The translations under genes were made by a program, and so were the position numbers. The notes below the pieces were generated by a model. That model saw nothing but the letters and a program-made list of their open reading frames with translations, ran no database searches and was not told the DNA's origin. This document shows positions 53,560 through 64,000 of a stretch of DNA of 64,000 nucleotides, piece by piece; the stretch's first letter is position 1; the number at the start of each line of letters is the position of its first letter. Origin of the DNA: Musa acuminata AAA Group (lineage: Eukaryota; Streptophyta; Magnoliopsida; Zingiberales; Musaceae); the NCBI RefSeq assembly GCF_036884655.1, contig NC_088344.1:37484501-37548500 (forward strand). Direction: 5' to 3'.

Positions 53560-55510
53560 GAAAATTATGGTGGATGAAAAAGGTACAGGTCGCCTCTACT
53601 CATTTGTCCATGTAGACAAAAGTTTAAGACAGGTTGTTCGGGGCTATTGCCCCTACTGCCCACGTGGATAAAATATCAAGAGAAAGATATTGAGGTGGTT
53701 ACAAATTATCCTCTCTAAGACTAAGTATAAAAGCTAATTCCTGACGTTATGTTTGAGGCTTTCTTTAAAAAGAAAAAATCTCACCTACTAAGAGATCTCG
53801 ATTACTAACTTGAGTGTCATAGGAATTGAGTCGACAAATTTCTCCTGACATTGGTCTTATGCAAATGGGTGAGTGTCATAACACATGTTATGTAAGGATT
53901 GTGAAAAATTTCTCGTGACATTGGTCTTACATAAGGATGATGGTTGTTATTTGGGAAGGCTAAATCCCCCACCATTGGAGACAAGATACTATTACCGGGT
54001 GGAGGGAAAGATGGAGTCCCACTTTGAAGATATTGCAAAATAAGCAAAAAGACTCAAGCATGGGGTTGAAAGAGTGCTGACCGAGTCTATGGACTTATAG
54101 ATCAAACTTAGCCAAGATACAATATATAGTTTGCAAGCAATCCAGGAGAGATACACTCACAATTGAGTCATAATCAAGTGAACTTCTTATAAACTCTAAA
54201 CCTAAAAAAACCTTCAAGTTCACGGGAGATGCCTCCTCCAATAAAGGGGAGGACACAACCTTCTCCACCCTTGGATTGTCCAAAGACGGAGCATAGACCT
54301 CTACTGATTTGCAACTAGAAGATCGGAAGGAACTTGTACAATAAATAAAAGACATTCCAACCTGAGATAAAAGAGTAGGATGACTAACAATTGATTTACT
54401 ATAGAATTAACGCTGAGATGAGGGACTCAAAAACCAACCAATCCTAAGGAGGCGGAGAGTGCTCCTAAGGAGGCCCTAGGGGCAAGGCTAAAAGCTTCTA
54501 GGGAGGCTTTGAGGACTGGAGTCTTTGGAGGCTCAAATGGAAGAATGAATCCCGCCCTACAAGAGAGGAGTAATTTATGAGGATGTCAATCTCTCTCCTA
54601 CGATCAAGATAAGAGTCTCTTCAGGGTAATTCCTAAGAGACATTAATAGCAAAAGGATCCAAAATCTACTACGATAGAGGAAAAACTTAAAGCCCACCAC
54701 GATGAGGGGAGGACTCGGAAACCCATCCTAAGCCAAAAGAAATCCACTATAGCAAAAGTGTAAGGCAAAATATGCTTAAAACGTAAGAGTTGAAAAAACT
54801 CGATCCATTCCAAGAGAAATTTGTTACGACGAAGGCATAGGGCAAAATATGTCCGAGACGTGTAAGTCGAGAAAACCAAACCTAAGCCAAGAGAAATCCG
54901 CTATAATAAAAGCATAAGGTGAAATGCACCCGAGGTGTGTAAATCAAGAAAACCTAACTTAAGATAAGAGAAATCCATTCGGATGACATATGGCGAAATA
55001 CGAGATATATAAGTCGAGAAAACCCAATTTTTGTTTGACCAACATGTGTCCTTTTGAATCCACAAAGGGGTAGATTGGCAATAAGATTGTTGGATGAATT
55101 AAACATCATATTTCGAACCCCTCTAACAAAAGCCTTGAAGTACACTTGGGAGGGGTACAAATGATAAGAAATATATTAACGACCAAGCATCATCTAATCG
55201 TCATATAAAAACTATCACGGATGGAAAACGTCTAGGTCATTCTTTATTCATTTACCTGCGTGGACAAAAGTTTAAGATAGACCGTTTGAGATTGTCTCCC
55301 CCTACTACCCATGCAGAGAAAACACCAAGTGGGAGATATTGGGGTGGTCATAGATTGTCCCTTCAAAGGTTAGGTATAAAAGTTAATGCCCAATGTTATA
55401 TAGGGGACTCAATTTTTCAAAAAAAAACCCACAACTAGTAAGAGATATCAATCACTACTAAGGTATAAAAATTTCTTCCGACATTAGTCTTAATACACAC
55501 GGTGTCTCGC
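53560..55510. mobile_element. Degenerate LTR element with a pair of diverged terminal repeats
   Basis: The block at about 53560-53870 resembles 55200-55500. Shared landmarks in order are GGACAAAAGTTTAAGA, CCCCTACT.CCCA, GATATTG.GGTGGT, AGGTATAAAAG-type TATA words, CTA.TAAGAGAT and TTTCT.C.GACATTGGTCTTA. Between them are 1.3 kb without any intact protein, including four to five subrepeats (54660-55030) of about 65 bp with GAGAAATCC and GGCAAAAT words like those at 27.5-28.6 kb. This suits a non-autonomous or deleted LTR retrotransposon. Exact ends and a target duplication were not found. Confidence 0.65.
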
Positions 55511-57948
55511 GAACCCAACACTTCTACATCGGAGCCACCTCAATCATCACCTTGGATGCTCCAATAAGGGTTTGGACCAAACATCGTTAACGATTTAATT
55601 GTTAGATTTTTTTTATATATCTTCTGACAAAACTGTCACAAACAAATACCATAAAGTGTCAGAAAGAGAAGATAGGTAATAGTCTTTAGGTAATAGTATT
55701 GTTAATGGCAGATTTCTTCTACTCTATCTTATTCTTTTATGTTTGAGGCCCTTTTCTTGGTCTAATAATGTGGACACGTTTTGTTGCACACTCAACAAGG
55801 TAGGTAGGTCTACGTACCCACAAAGTAGTCTTTTAGATGTAGTGATGCTACCTTGCAATTGGTTTCTTGACAAGTATTTCCATCATAAAAGTACAAAAAA
55901 TCTTAATTTTATTCATGACATGTTAAGTCATTTGTCTTTTCTGGGTAGATAGAGTCCATAATTGTCATCTTTTCTTCACACCATAAGGTTCGTTCTTCAA
56001 TTATTATCTGACTCGGATTTAGCTTTTGGAAGGAATTTGGATGAGAAAGTAGGAAAGGAATCTTTTGCTTCTTTTTCTGTATGACCAAATGATGTGTGCA
56101 CGAAGTTTCTCTTTCTATACAGATCAAACAATATTCTACATCAGGCTGCTTTGGGGCATCATGTGAGTCTCATCTTAATCGATATACATTACAAATGTTT
56201 TATCATGTCACATGATCCACTCATGCTCTCGAGCATCTTCCATGGTGGAATCTCTTCAAACCATAAATTCTTCTTCGGGGAGCTCTTGTCTTGACTCTCC
56301 TCGTAACAACAGCTCAGCTCTTTCTTGAGGTGGCCATTAAGGAAAGGAAAGCATGAGACGCCCCCATGCAAAGACATCCGTGTAGAACTAAAACACCCAA
56401 AAAGAATGTTTTCTGAGAAGGGAAGGGAAGGGAATCATGAAATGAACAACACCTACATCCCCTTTCCTAAAGAAAAGTAGTATTTTCTCAGTCCATGGTG
56501 CTGTTCTGTGATGCCTAAGCATGAAAAGTAGAAGGCCTACACTAATCCGACGTCCCGCAGCACAGGGGGCCAAATCCAGTCACACCCACCATGGCTTTCC
56601 TCGGTTTCTCTCTCTACTTGGTCTTTGATTGGCGTGAATCATCCCATCCATGTGTGATGGCTAGCTACGTGGAGAGCTCCAGTTTCGTACAGAAACTTCC
56701 TGTTCTACCTGCTTCATTCCAACTGAACAAAGCCTTGTTCATCATCATCTTTTATGTGGAAGAGAAGATGAGAATTGAGCTGCATTTTCGAGAGACGTTT
56801 GGACCAGTAGCTTAGTGAAAGCTACCTACCGATCGTGTATCCGGATACAAGTCGAGTGTTCTTTGGGAGTCCCAAAGGGCACCACCACCCACCACCTTCC
56901 CCTCTGTCGATTGGTTCCAACTTGGTTGGCTTCCATTTGTTTACAGCTTCCCATATCCCATGCCACCACCCAGTCATCGTGATGTGAGTCACTGGAGTCC
57001 ACTTGTCATCCAATACCCCCGTGCTGGTCAATATCTTTGTGCGATGGCTCACTCGGTTTGGAAGAAGCATCCACAAGTCAATACTCATCTTCCACCTCCC
57101 CGACACTCGATCAATCATCCACCACCAACCCACGCCATATCCGAATGCACCTTCATATTGAATATAATTGGTACTCGAATCACGGAAACTGTGTCTTTGT
57201 TCATAATCATGAAATTATTGTTTATATTGATCCTTCGTAATCTCATAATCTTGCATTATGAACGCAGTCAGAAATCAACAGTGGTGTCACTCATCAGTTA
57301 TGGACGCCGTTTATCGTTCAAGCTAAGTGGATTCTTGACCGTTCCAATACTGGACGGATCCTGAGAGCCAAAAAAAAAAGCTTTATCGCCAGCTGGGCAT
57401 TTATACAAACAGTTAGCAAGGTATCTTATATTACTTCATCCATTCAAGTTGCCTTCTTTCTGTGAAGCTTATTCAACACAAATTGTATAGAATCTCCTTT
57501 TAAGGAACAATATCACATAAATCTTATAGCTGTCACATGGGCATATCGACAAGCTCAGCTCTCAAACGACGAATGCTTGCTCTCTACATCACCATCACAG
57601 AACATATACCATGTCAATGACGTGTGGCTGTCACTAAATGTTTCGAGCACTTGATATCACCAGCATAAAACCACAAGAACAAAGAGAGATAAGAATGAAC
57701 TGTGAATGTGAAATGATATTCACATTTGTATGTACATCATATGGATTTCCTAGGCTTTTTTTTCATGGTTCCTAGCATGTTTACAACACATGATTCAAAT
57801 CCACTTTCCTGCCATCTTCGGTAGCAGCCAATACTCTTCAAATGTTTACAAGCATGCTTCACTTTCCAGTGTTTTCTGTAACTTTGTCAAGGCGTCTGGG
57901 AGTCGGAACACTGGCAAACAATTATGTACATGGCTGATCCAAAGAAAC
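55511..57948. other. Intergenic stretch without a recognised gene
   Basis: Ordinary-composition DNA. Short open frames occur near 55.75, 56.6 and 57.0 kb, but none shows a domain, signal peptide with conserved follow-up, or splice-linked partner. The last few hundred bases should contain the 3' UTR of the ACR gene. Confidence 0.4.
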
Positions 57949-60649
57949 CTATGTGTAAGGCCTGATTAATCCAAGATTGTAAAGAGATCTAGACTTGAAT
58001 AAACCGCCAAACAGAAATCGAGTTGGAGACCCTTGTGGAGATTTAAGGTGATCGGCATGGCCTCTTACTTGGAGCACTGTCTGGCCTATCTCTGCCCGTA
58101 TGTCATCCAATGTCTTTGGGTCAACTGGGTTTCCGGCAGCATCACGGACATAAAATGTGTTGATGGCTTTACCACTTCTTGTGGTCACTTCTGCTCTTGT
58201 GACGGACAGGCCATTCTCACGGAATATTCTTGTGACGTCAGTTAACAAACCCATTCGATCACTTGTACACAACTCCAATTTCAGACCCTGAAAGCCATTG
58301 ATTGCACATACGAAAGATGAACAATAATGATACTTCAAATACATTGTGAAACAATCACTAAAGGTAACATGAGATGTCATGAAAAAAAAAAAATGAATGC
58401 ATTTAATCACACAGAACCATCACCAATGGTAATCAACAAATAAAATGCATATGATTCCCTTTTCTCTTTCTTAATTTTATGCCAGACCCAGAAAAATAAG
58501 AATATTTATAGCGACACATTGAAAAGAAGAAAATGAGACACTGAAAATAATGGGTTGAAAACATTTAAGCTTATATTTCTAAAAACATGCAAAAAAATCT
58601 TCCCTTGGACAACGTTCTAATGTCTTCCATGTTGTTCCATAATAACTCACTGGAACCGACAATGGACATGCAAATAAAATGAAGTGGATCAAATGCAAAA
58701 GACCATGAAAGCTAAAGTTATGCCAAGCAGCATCTCTGATGAAACATCTTAACCGTTAAGGTGTTTTGTGCACCGGCGACAAAGTTGTGTTTGAATCCTA
58801 TTGTAAACATCTAGTATGCAAATTATGTAATATTTAAATGTGAGAAGTTAGGTTAAGCAGCGGCTTAACTATTAGATATCATCTTCTCTTATTCTCTGCA
58901 AGTAGAAAGAACATACACAAGCAACTAATGGGAATGACTAGAGCAATTAAACAATCATAACAGCAAGAAAACAAAGGTTGAGATCACCAACATGCATATA
59001 CAGTTAGAATAAGAAAATTAAACTTCAGAATTGGAACCAACATCACTAGAAAAATTACTTCGGATACTCTTCTCTCTATGGCTGCTTCAAGGCACTGGAT
59101 TACTCGCTGTCTCTCAGCTTCTGAGTTTACCGGGGACCCATCCACGTGCCTGATACAGTACTCCTTCGGGATGATAAAACGATATCAAAATAAGGATCAC
59201 CCCATTTGTAACAGAGCTTATTTCCGCATGCTAAACCAAAACGAAAGCCGAACAATTAGCAAATATAAAGTACCTGATAAGCTTCTGGGCCCTCTGCATC
59301 CACATTTCCATGGAAAACCACATACTGCATATCTGTCAAAGTGCAAACTGTATCGAAGAGAAGCTTTGGCCTATCCTTACAGCGTACTGTAACCACAGAA
59401 TAGTCCTTGTCAAACCAATTAACAACAGTAACCTTTGGCCGGTGATGCTCGTTCCTACTATCTTCATCAGATCTTTCATAATCCCTATCATCAAACATCA
59501 ACTGATGGAGCCTTCGTTCTGTCTGTGTCACACCCACAGAAACCGTTGTCTTGGCTTCCCTACTTCTATTGTTCCCTTTGAGCACATTGCAAAGGAGTTC
59601 CTTAATTCTGGAAAGCTTTTCAGGGTCTGTAATAGCTGAACCTGTCTCCTCGTCAGTCACTTGCATGACCGCTGCAGCTCTGCTATTGTGCGTCCACACC
59701 TCAGCGCTCACCACATTGCACCTTAAATCGGTGAGCACTGCACTCACTTCAGATAGCAAGCCCGGACGATCTGTCCCGGTCAGCTCGATCGATGTGTGAT
59801 CGGAGGAAGGTGTGAAACCTACAGATTTCCTCCGGGATGGTACAAAAGAAGAATCCTCCCCCAGGGACTATAAAGAAAGCTTGGACTTATCAAATGCACT
59901 TGGTAATAAAAACAAAACAAAGCATGAGAATGGCATGAATCCTCTACCTTGCGAATGAAATTCTTTATTTTATCCAGATCCTTTTCTTTCTCGATTTTAT
60001 TTCCATCTCGATCCCTCACATTAAATACTGTGGAGATTCAAGAAGTTTATTTCCGATCAGTAGAGACTACCCAAGTTGAAGCAGTACAGAAAAGACAAGA
60101 GTCACAGACCAAGAAGAGCTATGAAGCCCATGACATACCATCCATAAACCATCCTCCATCGGAGGATATATAAGCTTTAGTGATGATGAGATTTAGGTCC
60201 ATAAGGACCTGAACAACTTCCAAAAGGATCCCATACTTATTTGCGCTATCAACCTATGACAATTACAAACAAGCAAAACCATGGTCATCGTCAAACACAA
60301 ACCCTGATGCGAACTCCAAGAGATACTTAGCAGGGAAATAATCGAAACTAACCCTAATGACGGTCGCATTTGCGCAGGAATCGTTATCCACAACAACCCT
60401 AAGGAGAGGAGAGGAGAGGAGCAGATGAGGGAATCAGAAAACTTGAGGATCAAAAGAGGGGAAACCAAGACTAATTATGTGGCGAATCCGGAACGAAATC
60501 ATATACCTCGGAGGGTTCATCCTTCGGATAAACTTCTCGTATTCATCGTCGCTGTCCCACGAGGAACTCAAATCTCCATCTGTAAAAATAGATCGACATT
60601 TCTTGGAGATCAGCAAATTCGTACAGCCAACATGTTGTTTCTTTCCCAT
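57949..60649 (-). CDS. ACR-type protein with four ACT domains
   Basis: Seven exons join in phase: 60649-60507, 60398-60353, 60253-60139, 60027-59948, 59867-59274, 59163-59059, 58287-57949, giving 473 residues. The four ACT repeats run at about 58-115 ([31 protein letters not shown]), 152-215 ([19 protein letters not shown]), 286-345 ([18 protein letters not shown]) and 362-420 ([20 protein letters not shown]). The [13 protein letters not shown] signatures match plant ACR proteins, which resemble bacterial GlnD sensor domains and are thought to sense amino acids; no enzymatic domain is present. The conserved [13 protein letters not shown] comes just before the first repeat. The C-terminal [20 protein letters not shown] is also family-like. 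Frames are all open. The very 5' end is uncertain because an acceptor lies within the proposed first exon. Confidence 0.92.
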
Positions 60650-61200
60650 CCAAGAAGAGACTTTGCAGCCAACGAAAAGAGCATGCGATTCAGGGGGAAC
60701 AAAAACAAAGAATTCGATCGGGGAAACAGAGATCCCGCCAACAAACAGGCAAACCAGATAGGGATTCCCGCAGAAGAATCAAACCCTAACTAAAGCCGAC
60801 CATGTCGAACTCAAAAGAATCAACCCGACCAAGAAAAGACAAAGGTGCAGTCAAGAACCAAAACGGAAACCAGAAATGGAGATGGAACGAGGATGTGAAA
60901 GAGAGAAAAGGCTTGGAGGAGACGAACCCATGATTTGTCCTTCCTCTCCTTCTTCCTTCCTCCACAGTGGCGGCGATGCTGGCGGCTGCTGCGCGTCGCG
61001 GGAAGAGGACGTTACCAAACGAGGGAACCAGTGCTCGCTCTCCCTCTCTGTCCCCTCCCTTCTCTAAAAGGCCGGAAGGCCGAAACGGCGCACCTTAGCG
61101 AACACCCACCCACACCCGACGCACACTACACTAGGCATGCATAAATACGTACACGTATACGATTGCCGTATTGTTCTTGTTTTACGAGGCACCGTTCTCA
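60650..61200. promoter_or_regulatory. Presumed leader and promoter of the ACR gene
   Basis: GC-richer sequence upstream of the ACR start on the minus strand. A CT/GA-rich stretch (60890-61070) probably marks a 5' UTR exon and the transcription start region. Minus-strand ATGGGTTCGTCTCC at about 60932 could be an alternative start in a spliced leader. No clear TATA box was found. Confidence 0.4.
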
Positions 61201-61400
61201 TTATTTATTTATTTATTTATACTAAAAATGCCTCTGAAACAATAACATATAAAGTAATTATTTTCAAAATAAATATTAAAAATCACAGAAAAATATAAAA
61301 ACAATTTTCATTTCAGATAAAAACTCATAATTTGTTAGGTTGGATGAAACACACCTTTTTTTCTTAATTTTAAGATCAAAGTTGTGCAATCTCATACTAT

Positions 61401-61401
<1 letters not shown>

Positions 61402-61464
<63 letters not shown>
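61402..61464. repeat. (TTA)n microsatellite
   Basis: About 20 perfect ATT/TTA units in AT-rich DNA. The long Tyr or Ile runs in open frames here come from this repeat. Confidence 0.95.
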
Positions 61465-61466
<2 letters not shown>

Positions 61467-64000
61467 GAAAACACTCCTTTTCATGATGGAAAAATGTTAT
61501 AATTTTCTTGTCCAAAATACCTTTGAAAACATTTATTATCATTACATTGGAAATGATTTAAGGAGAGTGGGAGACTGGTCCAAGTTCAACGAGAGTCGGT
61601 GGGTGAAGAAGGTGGACACCTAATCAACATTATTATTGTATAATGAGAAATCAAAGAAAAATAACATAATAGTAACTTTGTGAAGTTGATTAAAGAAGTG
61701 TTGTTACCTTTGTAGACCAAATCCATATTGTTTCCACATAATGAAATGGTATTATCTTCCACTAATTGACATAATCTTGTGTGATTAACAATTGAGGTTT
61801 TTGTTGTCTTATACAGCCTCAATTTTGCACCAATCTTTCTCAAGTGAAACATTACATATTTGAGTCTATATAACCCACTTAAAATAGATTCATGTATCTT
61901 TTAAATGGGTTTCTTTGGTGGGTTTGATTCCAAAGGATCCAACTTAGCGTTTTAATTGGCATATTATGTCTGTTAATTATAGATGGTGATCCAACATGAC
62001 TGTTGCATGGATTCATCATGTTGATAATGGGCCAAATGTTCATAATGGGCTGAGTCCTAAAGCCTGAATTATGATAAGGGTTTGATATTTTTTTTAATTA
62101 TTAGAAAAAAAGATAATTTATTGTGATGCTAGATCAAAAATTAGGTTAATTATGTATTATCTCCTATAATTAATTATATTTAATATTTTAATTTTTATTC
62201 TTTCAAAAGTTATATTAGGATTTCTATATTTATGAAAGTGAAATATTTAATGTTGTTTCTCCTCACGGTGATTTTGTCTCTGATTTTGTCTTACTTTAGT
62301 TTACCACTAAGTATGTGAAGATAAATAAGATTAAATATTTTACTTTTATAAATATAATGATTCCAATATAATTTTTGAAAGTGTAGATATCGAAATATTA
62401 AAAGTAACTAACTTCAATAGGTAATATGTAATTAGTCTTCAAAAGTTTTCTACGAAAGAATTAGAGTTTTATAAGCTCTAGCAAGAACGACAAGGTTAAG
62501 AGAAAGAGAACGAGAGAGATTTAGAATCCAAGGTATATCTTAGTTATAATAGGAAAATGAGCATTTATAGTACTACGAGACATAAAGTTAGTCCTCCATA
62601 TTCTAATTGATATCATGTCAATTTTATTAGATAGAGTTATAATTTTTTTTAGTATTACTTGTCATCCGTAAGCTAGCCACTAAATAACAAAAACTTGAAT
62701 TGGATGAATATACGTTCGAATTTATTGAGACATGTCGTAATCAAGATATATATTCTAGTTGATATAGAGGTATGAGTTAATGTAATATATGAATATAAGA
62801 TGTTAACTTTAAAAAAAATATATATATATAATCATGTTTTACCATTTGATGAGCGAAAAATATTCTCGTATCAAAAAGCATATGGAACTTATTATCTGAA
62901 ATGAGACAAGACTTTGAGTCACATTCGATTGACCCATCAAAAAGCATATGGAATATATATCATCTCCATCAAACTCTCGATATCTTTTATCTTTGGAGGT
63001 TTAAAGTTTTGGATATTACCACATGTTTAGTAAGCATTATTAAAATACACCAAACTTTACTGTTGAAATTTGTGATATGCAAACTAATTGTCTCTTGGCA
63101 CACAAGATGAATTTGATGCACAACTCCATAGCAATCCAAACTACCATTTATCTTCCTTGTCTAAACTTAATTGCCATTCTTCCCATCCCTCAAACAAAGT
63201 ATTCATACATCACTCATCATGTTTCAGCAAGCAAACGCACAGTCGGCAAGTCTGCTCCTCCTCTTCCATCCCCCCCCCCCACCCTCACCTCAAACTGTCA
63301 TCTCCTCACCTACCAGTGGATCCAAATCTCCCACAAAGTATCATTCCTTGACTTGTTCAAAGCCAGAGCAGCTCCAAATCCCATAGCCTGAATTGACGCG
63401 ATCATGCCTGTGAATCTTCCCCAAGAAGTTGGCCAGCGTTTGATCTCTGGATCGACACCGCGTTCACCTACCGCAGGTGATGGAGATCCACCGGAAGCCG
63501 GATAACCATGGCATCATTAATGGATGTCTGATCCAGTCAAAGCATTCATCGGTGTCCCAGCTGATGTGAACCGAGGTGGAGGTTGCAATATGTTGGACAC
63601 TGATGCCATGTGATGTTGTCGATTGCCGTGTTGGTTGGTGATCGAGTCTCTGTCCCAACGAGAGACGTTCTTTGTGTCAGGTGTTCTTCCAAGCTAAGAA
63701 GGCAACCTCTGATTTCATCCTTTCTTTCAAGTCACTTCAGCCTTAAATGTCATGTGCTTTATGGTCTGCTATGTGCAAACAAATGGATGCTGCGACCCAT
63801 TTCTTTGCTACATCATCGCTTGATTCAATGGATCCGCATTTGGCTATCGGCTGATAACATTTAATTTGCCGTCACAATTTCTTGATGCATTTGTTATATT
63901 ACATCTCATTTTATCACAGATTAGTTAAGGAGTACGAGAACTAAGAACTCATAAGTCCGTCAGGTCTCTCTTACCCAAGAGATATTTTTTTGAAGCTCAC
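61465..64000. other. AT-rich right end without a recognised gene
   Basis: Mostly AT-rich intergenic sequence to 63.0 kb, including TATATATATA at 62819-62830. From 63.2 to 63.8 kb composition becomes ordinary, with a C10 run at 63271-63280 and open frames that match no family I know. A gene starting beyond 64000 could have its upstream region here. Confidence 0.4.

Noticed and set aside
53560..55510. Simple segmental tandem duplication instead of an LTR pair
   Set aside because: The two similar blocks are 1.3 kb apart with unrelated DNA between them and carry TATA-like words at equal positions, which fits LTRs better, though not with certainty.
56591..57364. Open frames of 67-134 codons, one with a hydrophobic start
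   Set aside because: There is no conserved motif, no splice partner and no codon pattern unlike the surroundings.
59078..59799. Plus-strand open frames over the ACR exons
   Set aside because: They are antisense to exons with clear ACT-domain motifs and correct splice sites.
63077..63864. A group of open frames near the right end
   Set aside because: They overlap in several frames, have no recognisable domain, and some run through the C-rich tract.

Overview
The window reads as nuclear DNA of a flowering plant. It has AT-rich intergenic DNA, GC-rich first exons, GT-AG introns, a nuclear tRNA-Leu, plant-only gene families (ninja/AFP, LONGIFOLIA, SEPALLATA-type MADS, ACR) and many decayed LTR retrotransposons. 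Gene style and repeat types suggest a monocot, most likely the banana family (Musa or Ensete). That assignment is recognition by eye, not a database match.

The left third (1-14.7 kb) holds a minus-strand cluster of five copies of one small gene. Each copy has a signal-peptide exon, one short phase-1 intron and an exon encoding a 12-cysteine domain. Four copies are open (CRP1, 3, 4, 5) and one is a pseudogene (CRP2). CRP4 and CRP5 are near-identical recent duplicates. They are separated by a decayed Tat-type Ty3/gypsy element that carries an antisense ORF on the strand opposite to pol. 14.7-18.1 kb is AT-rich and gene-free.

From 18.1 to 23.5 kb lie a CYP75B-like P450 pseudogene, a damaged X8-domain (callose-binding) gene starting about 90 bp beyond it, and an intact two-exon ninja-family gene on the minus strand with a GC-rich upstream region containing five CACGTG boxes. 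From 23.5 to 29 kb is a nest of retrotransposon remains, broken by a clean 1,496-bp solo LTR with a 5-bp target-site duplication and containing a roughly 550-bp tandem repeat.

The right half carries the best-supported housekeeping and developmental genes: a LONGIFOLIA/TRM-like gene (29.4-32.2 kb, minus), a 6-phosphogluconolactonase (39.5-42.9 kb, plus), tRNA-Leu(CAG) (43.9 kb, minus), a complete eight-exon SEPALLATA-like MADS-box gene (45.2-52.7 kb, plus) whose second intron holds a copia fragment and a long microsatellite, and a seven-exon four-ACT-domain ACR gene (57.9-60.6 kb, minus). Between and beyond them are gene-poor stretches, another LTR element (53.5-55.5 kb) and simple repeats.

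These genes do not form a pathway. The most unusual part is the cysteine-rich peptide cluster and the way transposon DNA has reshaped it. Exon joins were placed by hand from splice motifs and reading phase, without transcript data.
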